A DNA stretch of 64,000 nucleotides from Diplonema papillatum (taxonomy: Eukaryota > Euglenozoa > Diplonemea > Diplonemida > Diplonemidae). Shown piece by piece: positions 59,976-64,000 of this stretch (positions are counted from its first letter, which is position 1; the number at the start of each line of letters is the position of its first letter). The DNA lies in contig JAPJBO010000709.1 of the NCBI GenBank assembly GCA_030068145.1, forward strand, positions 1-64,000. The letters are read 5' to 3'. Both the position numbers and the translations under genes were made by a program. The notes beneath the pieces were generated by a model. The model saw only the letters and a program-made list of their open reading frames with translations. It made no database searches and was not told the origin of the DNA.

Positions 59976-62900
59976 TTCCCGGGATCAGGCGGTGCACTGC
60001 GTTGTGGCGGTGCACCGTCGTACCTGTTCCCGAGATTAGTCGGCGCACCACACGAGTGGTGGTACTGGAAAACTACCTTTCTCGCTTTCTCGAGTGAATG
60101 AGATAGGTTGTCCACCGCACCACACGACGTTTCCGCACGCACGAGGGTGGGGGTTGGGAGGATGCCACAAGCATAGAAAGATGTACAAGCGCGAAAGACA
60201 GAGGCTAGAGAGAAGCCGTCGCCAATTCCATGAAGCCCACTACGCATGCCAAGTACTTTCCTTTGGTTTTCACTGGCCTCAAGTGTCTAGGGCAGCTTCA
60301 CAGGAGTTTCTCAGCACGCTCCGGTTGACTGTTCAGAATGTTCGCACCACGGCATATATGCCCGGGTGACTTCAAGTGTTGGAGACAACAGACCCGACTT
60401 AGCTGGTGTGTTTCAACACAAGGTTGTTTCGCGAGAGAGGAAAGAAAGGTACAGGTGCGGGACTTCCCCGTGATAGATGCGAAGATCGTGCTCACCGGGG
60501 CGCTGTCCTCTGAGGGTGCGACTTCCGTTGGAGGCACAGTTGGAGAAAGACCAGGACACAACCGCACTCGAAAATCCAGTTTAAATCAGAAGCGAGGTTT
60601 TTTCAAAACGGCCCTGAGCACAGAATGGAGCTAAGACAGGACGCCATCATCCGTCTTGCACAGTATCTGTGAGTGGTCCGCAGCCGGGGGGACTGCAAGA
60701 ACGTGCTTGGGATGGATGTGTGCTCAACACCGCACTGGTGCCGTCTGTACCGTGTTTCGGTACTTTAAGCCCACGGACACATAAGGCGGACCATCATGCG
60801 GTGAGTTGTCCGCAGCCAGGGGGGAAATCTTAGTTTAATGTTTAGGCAGGACACTGCCATGCATGGTTGATGCTAGCATCAAGTCTTCTTCGAGGGGGAG
60901 AAATCTTAGTTTTGTGTGGGAAGGGGTTTCCATAGCCTCGACACGTGCTCGACATGTGCTTAACATTAGAAGCATGATGTCTAAATCTGTCAACACATGT
61001 GGTGGACAAGTTTGGTGCAAGCACCCGCGGTAATTGTACTACTGTTGCAGCAGCTGTTAACAACCTCGTAGTTGGATACAGAGCTCAGGTTGCGGGTGTC
61101 AGTGTACTACTGGTGTGCAGGAGGCTGGGATTTCCCCTCGCATTAAGGCCCCTTGATCGTGCTCTTGAAGGACAAGGACCTTCGATCGATTGCTCATGCG
61201 CGCGGGCCACATGAGGCGACCTGCCTCGTGAAGTCTGAGGGAACTTCGCTCGATGAGTCGTTCGCCTTTACCCAGCTTTGATGGGCTCGGCTTCGAAGTG
61301 GTGACACATTGACGATCCCGTTGATCATGCCCACAGGCCCCGGATGATGCAGTCGTATCTTTTTGAAAGTAGGATTCTTTGAACGCTTCCTGCTGGACAA
61401 CTGTCCTCGAGTCCTGCAGATGCCCAAACATTTCATTCGGCAATCTTGCACGTCCGAGCGAGCTCGCCAGTGGCAGCTTTGAAGTGTGCGCGTGTGGTTC
61501 TCTTCCTACGAACTGTCAACTCCCGCGGCTACTACTACTGCCAGGGAAGGTACGGGCATGCCTCTGTTGGCGCAGCCACTGCAACGCATTGCCGGCAATA
61601 ATCAAGCCGGTGACGATGCTCGCAACCACCGCCATCAAGTACAGGAAGCTGTCTCTTCCTTCCGTTTGCTCGTCGGTCAGTGGCACCACTTGTCCGGGGC
61701 GCGTGTGTGCCGTCTTGGCGCGATACGCCGACTCGGGCACAGTCACACTGCCCCTTCCCACAACTTTCAGGCGTTTGGAAGAAACGTCATCGACAACTAC
61801 GACAGGGCGATTGCTTTGCTGGCACAGACACCGTGCTGTACGACGCATGGCGCCTCGAGAAAGAGAGAGAGAGAGAGAGAGAGCGCAGGAATGCGAGGAC
61901 TGTGGACGAGACTGATCGATACCCTCTACCTCTTGCTGATCTACGCGTGAGCTGCCACCCGCGATGCGTTCCGTGTATACCCGTGGTTTGCTTTCACCAT
62001 CCCACCGGAGGACCGGGCTGTGTGTTGGTAGTGTTTAGGCAGGACACTGCCTCTGTCCGGCGGCAAACGCTGAATTTAACTTGCACAACATGCAAACTTG
62101 GAGCGGTTCGGAAGGTTCGGGATTTCGACTTAAATATCACAAGTTTTCCCTTCAGTTGGGTTGACGGGTAGCCATCGGCTGATGAAAGCGACGCTATGAC
62201 CGCCCCTCCTCCTGGTTCCCAACCTTAACGCTTCCCTCGATCGACACAGGTATCGCTCTAGCGTAGCATCATGAATCGAGTTCGTGGCAAGATGGCTTTA
62301 ATTTACACACACACAGTAAACAACTGGAGCGTGTACCTCATAGCTCGGAAACCCCTCGTCAACACCACACCCTGCAGCTGTGGCACGCGTTGCACAAGAC
62401 CAGAATCCGGTAAGAGCAAGCATGACACACTCTGTAGTTCGTCTCTAGCGCTTCACTTCGTGTTTCCATCGGGCCTTTTTGACGGCACGGACAGGAGGGC
62501 AGTGGGCACGGACGACACGGTGACCCTGCCAGGCCTAGGCACAGGCGACTAAGACTCGCGGCAGTGGTATCGCACGCGGGGGAAAACAATGCACGCCACT
62601 ACATAGCACACGCACACAACGAGCATGCCGAGAGGGAGCAGAGGTGGACGATGCTCGATGGAATGAACGCGAGCTTTTCGACCGCGCCCGCAAACCCGCC
62701 AAGGTACGAAGACACGGACACGTTTCTCCTTATGTACCAGCCGGCCCCCGAGCAGCCCGAGACGTCAGGAGACTCCGGGGGCGCAGCGCCCCACAGCACA
62801 ACAAGCCAAGGCGGAGCGGAAGCCGGGGAAGGACAGCCACAACGGAGGAGGCAGAGGAGTGCTTGCGCTGCCATTCCGATGGGCAAGCCAAGGCGGAGCG

Positions 62901-63785
62901 GAAGCCGGGGAAGGCGACAGCCACAACGGAGGAGGCAGAGGACTGCTTGCGCTGCCATTCCGATGGGTAGTTCACCTGTGGGCAGAACCTGGCAACTTTG
63001 CGGAGTCCCGCCTGCGGCACGGCGCGCACCTTCTCGCCGGCATTCCTCGCCGTCTGCTATCGTGCACGGTCTCAAAGGCCTGTCAGCCATTCGGGGCCTA
63101 TTGTTCAGGCCGGCCATGATCCCTGGGACGAAAGGCTTCGGTACACTCTGCCACAGGACAAAACTCACAGTATACAACTGGAGTAATTGAGGGACGTACT
63201 TGCTTTTCTTCTCCAAAAGTACAGCGCGGGCAGTGGAACTCGCTTGGGGAGACAGCGGTCCCTTTCCGACCTGTGCATCAGAAGAGTCCTGGTGGGCCGG
63301 ATGTCGGCTGCGAGAAAAATCAGCTCCGTTCAACAATTTGCAGCTTCGTGAACTTTGCCAACTAAGAATCTCGAACTCGTACCACGCGCGTGGCACACAC
63401 AAGCTGGTGCACGTGATCGATAAAGGGGCCTTCGATAGAAAACGTTCCTAGAATCTACTTTTGTTAGGTTTGCGCCACCTGGAAAGGTGGCGCTTTGGAG
63501 CAAGGAAGGGAAGGAACCGTGAGAATGAGAATGTGCTTGGATTGGCGTGTGCTCTACACCGGGGCCCATCGCTTATTGGTGCGGTCACTGATTCCACAGA
63601 CCTCAGTGCACAACCTGAGTGCGTTGCACGGTGGTCAGGCGGCACCGCAAATTCGGCACCGCTGTCAGCACTCAGCCAAAATGCACCACTTGCCTTCGTC
63701 ATGTGGTGCAACCCGCATGCGACCGCTACTACTAGAGGACGAAATGTGCTAGCATTTTGCTTCATCACAGCGGTGGCGAGTGAAG
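59976..63785. other. Interval without a supported gene
   Basis: It contains decayed satellite edge sequence to about 60060, a GA microsatellite (61860-61883) and a two-copy 84-bp tandem repeat (62803-62970). A plus-strand frame at 62564-63190 has a protein-like start (PPRYEDTDTFLLMYQPAPEQ) but is largely made of that tandem repeat; an exon is possible but not supported. From about 63720 the sequence may already be diverged rRNA. Confidence 0.4.
62803..62970. repeat. 84-bp tandem duplication
   Basis: AAGCCAAGGCGGAGCGGAAG through CTTGCGCTGCCATTCCGATG occurs twice, with small differences (GGAAGG versus GGAAGGCG). Confidence 0.85.
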
Positions 63786-64000
63786 AGTACTTCTGCCCAG
63801 TGTCCTGAATGCCAACGCTGAGATCAGATCAAGCGCGGGTAAACGGCGGGAGTAACTATAACTCTCTTAAGCTAGCAAAATGCCTCGTCTTTTAATTAAA
63901 GGCGTGCATGAATGGACCAATGAGTCGGCGTGAGACGCCCTTCCGTATTTGCCGGTTGACGGCGCTGAGCATTCGCAGAGACAAGCGCGGCGCTTTGTAC
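63786..64000 (+). rRNA. Large-subunit (28S-type) rRNA segment, divergent, partial
   Basis: TTCTGCCCAGTGTCCTGAAT and AAGCGCGGGTAAACGGCGGG then AGTAACTATAACTCTCTTAA correspond to the universally conserved eukaryotic 28S core that contains the R2 insertion site. Next come AAATGCCTCGTC and GCATGAATGGACCAATGAG. Compared with the usual eukaryotic sequence it has changes at otherwise nearly fixed positions (TTAAGCTAGCA for TTAAGGTAGCC). The local hairpin CGTCTTT-TAATT-AAAGGCG remains paired although its stem bases differ. Similarity fades after about 63925, and the gene may continue out of the window. It is either a divergent functional gene (nuclear, or from an endosymbiont) or a decayed copy. Confidence 0.8.

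Noticed and set aside
60338..60634. Plus-strand frame of 98 codons
   Set aside because: No recognisable motif and no splice or context support.
62599..63402. Minus-strand frame of 267 codons
   Set aside because: It overlaps a similar plus-strand frame over an 84-bp tandem repeat; neither has a domain, so neither is called as a gene.

Overview
The window looks like nuclear DNA of a unicellular eukaryote (an alga or other protist). It carries long non-LTR retrotransposons, tRNA-headed SINE-like repeats, satellites, genes that appear to have introns, and a stretch of eukaryote-type large-subunit rRNA at the right edge. I could not place the species. Most of the sequence is mobile or repetitive. 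The retrotransposons are conspicuously GC-rich against a more balanced background, so almost every long open frame on the opposite strand is a shadow.

Layout. 1-715 and 14530-15720 are two copies of a composite repeat. Between them lie two related retrotransposons on the minus strand, arranged head to tail (element 2 at about 6810-13675, element 1 at about 1000-6805). Each has an ORF1 with CCCH and C2H2 zinc fingers and an ORF2 with a reverse transcriptase and an R2-like restriction-type endonuclease. ORF2 lies in the -1 frame of ORF1 and carries a 2A-like peptide near the junction. 15.7-22.3 kb is gene-poor. 22.3-26.6 kb holds several copies of a tRNA-derived SINE whose tail is a 16-bp minisatellite. 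27.6-30.8 kb holds a decayed protein gene and several 5'-truncated 3' ends of element 3.

Element 3 (about 30837-38735, minus) is nearly full length. It has a polyglutamine ORF1, then a single UGA, then a tandem pair of 2A-like peptides, then an ORF2 with AP endonuclease, reverse transcriptase and a Cys/His-rich tail. It sits in a TTTTTGTGA-type repeat. 39.1-42.9 kb is the best host gene: a split PAS-domain protein with an N-terminal MGSSCS acylation signal. Its presumed intron contains a 436-bp hAT-like MITE and a truncated element 3 copy. 43.3-48.3 kb is a third retrotransposon type (element 4: AP endonuclease, RT and RNase H, with a separate RGG-rich ORF1). 50.4-51.8 kb has gene fragments. 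52.2-56.9 kb has two 5'-truncated relatives of element 3 (5a, 5b). 57.3-58.3 kb has a small hypothetical ORF and a local duplication. 58.3-60.0 kb is a two-part satellite, the second part made of palindromic monomers. 60.0-63.78 kb is mostly featureless, and the window ends in a divergent 28S-like rRNA segment.

The most interesting theme is that two unrelated retrotransposon families place a 2A-like peptide immediately after the ORF1 stop codon. One arrangement suggests stop-codon readthrough, the other a -1 frame change. Both suggest a recoding-plus-2A way of making separate ORF1 and ORF2 proteins from one mRNA. This is inferred from sequence only.
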